Shown: one piece after another, positions 19,924 to 21,044 of the stretch
Position numbering within the stretch: the stretch's first letter is position 1
Layout: every line of letters starts with the position of its first letter
DNA from: Conidiobolus incongruus B7586
Taxonomy: Eukaryota > Entomophthoromycota > Entomophthoromycetes > Entomophthorales > Conidiobolaceae
Direction: 5' to 3'
Assembly: GCA_000697335.1 (NCBI GenBank)
Contig: JNEM01012286.1
Location: 1 to 21,044, forward strand
DNA: 21,044 nucleotides
Translations under genes and position numbers: made by a program
The notes under the pieces: generated by a model
The model's input: the letters and a program-made list of their open reading frames with translations, nothing else
What the model was told of the DNA's origin: nothing
The model's database searches: none

Positions 19924-21044
19924 TTAAAAATACAGAGTAATAATTTATACTTAATTATATAATCAACATAATACCTTTCTTTTTTATCTTAATTAATTAA
20001 TTATAGGGTCTAGATTTAGATTATTTGGTTAATTAAAAATAAAATTATAATCATTAGAATAAACTTTAATTTTTGTTATATGAAATATAAAGTTAATTAT
20101 TATAAGGTAATTCTAAGATAAAATTTTTAAAATTAAAATTAATAAACTAAATATTTTAACATTCATAATTTAATAGTAAGTATTTTAAATTAACACTAGA
20201 TTTAAGTAAAATATGTTAAATATTAGATTATTCTAATAAAATAATCATAGTAAGTTTATATTTAAATACTTTTTAAATAATTTTAAATATTATTTTTTGA
20301 TTATTTACTAATTATATTTCAATTAAATTAAAAATTAAATAAAATTAACATTATTTTAGAATTCTATAATATTCAAAAGATAATTGATTTAAGGTTTTAA
20401 AGATATAATTAAATTAGATACTTATTCTAATTAATCAAATACACGTTAAAACAAGTTTATTTATTGATAACATTTGAAAAAATAGTAAAGTTAATAAATA
20501 TAATTATTATCATTTTAATAATCAAAATTAATTTTGGTTTTGATAATGTTTTTGATAAGCTTGTTAATTTAATAATAATTACTAACAAAAATAATAAGAT
20601 TAATATTTATTAAAAAATAATAGTTTATTAAAATTAAGTATTAAACTAGTATTAATTATAGTTTATAGTAGTTTAAACATTTTATGAAGAGTAAAAATAT
20701 TAAATTATAATAATTCAGCAATATATTTAATTGTAAACATCATAAATAATTAATAAAATAAATATAATCAGAAAATATATTAATAAAAATGAAAAATTAT
20801 TAAAGGTATTAGTTTATAACCTAGTTTTTACAAATTCAAGTTAAATTTATAATTCAATTTTATCAACTATCTATAAAGAGATTAATTTATTATTTTTTTA
20901 AATAGGTAATATAATTGGTTAATAAATATATATAATATAAATTAACATATTATCAGATTATTTGAAATAATTAAAATTAATAAGAATTAACCTTAAATTT
21001 GATAATATTTTTATTTTGATTTTAATAATTTTAATTAATTAGAT
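19924..21044. other. AT-rich region to the end of the window, no gene seen
   Basis: Nearly pure A/T with stops in every frame. A slightly mixed spot at about 20006-20030 (GGGTCTAGATTTAGA) is the only feature of note. I see no gene, RNA or readable transposon end. Confidence 0.6.

Noticed and set aside
1-21044. tRNA, rRNA, CRISPR arrays, bacterial operon signals
   Set aside because: None were seen, and the intron-bearing nuclear genes make bacterial features irrelevant here.

Overview
The window looks like nuclear DNA of a very AT-rich fungus, possibly an early-diverging one. Four housekeeping genes are recognisable and all use the standard code. Three of them are interrupted by 14 very short introns, which I place at 46-58 nt each, all GT...AG. 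Their products are best matched by name to fungal proteins: Tpc1, Pep12, Rgr1/Med14 and Yju2. The species cannot be fixed from the sequence alone.

Layout. 1-1980 is AT-rich DNA with no gene seen. 1981-3245 (+) is a six-exon mitochondrial carrier of the thiamine pyrophosphate carrier type. 3246-5724 is a long AT-rich spacer with one small GC-richer patch. 5725-6855 (+) is a seven-exon endosomal Qa-SNARE (Pep12/syntaxin-7 type). It converges on 7494-11580 (-), a four-exon gene for Mediator subunit 14. MED14 is divergent from 12755-13639 (+), an intronless YJU2/CWC16 splicing-factor gene; about 1.2 kb lies between the two starts. Downstream of YJU2, 13879-14400 is a GC-richer island with no good reading frame. 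It holds many perfect complementary segments and is my best candidate for an unannotated structured RNA.

The right third (14461-21044) is extremely AT-rich and has the character of a repeat graveyard. It contains a nearly full-length mariner relic (18663-19921) with terminal inverted repeats, a TA duplication and a decayed DD34D-type transposase. A second, far more eroded mariner copy is seen with confidence at 16600-16942 and possibly starts at 15651. Between the two copies lies a GC-richer minus-strand gene (17497-18420). It encodes a secreted, cysteine-rich protein of unknown function, with a good TATA box and one in-frame stop.

The four housekeeping genes act in separate processes (cofactor import into mitochondria, endosomal membrane fusion, transcription, pre-mRNA splicing). 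Nothing suggests they are linked functionally. The unusual parts are the structured island, the secreted protein and the mariner relics.
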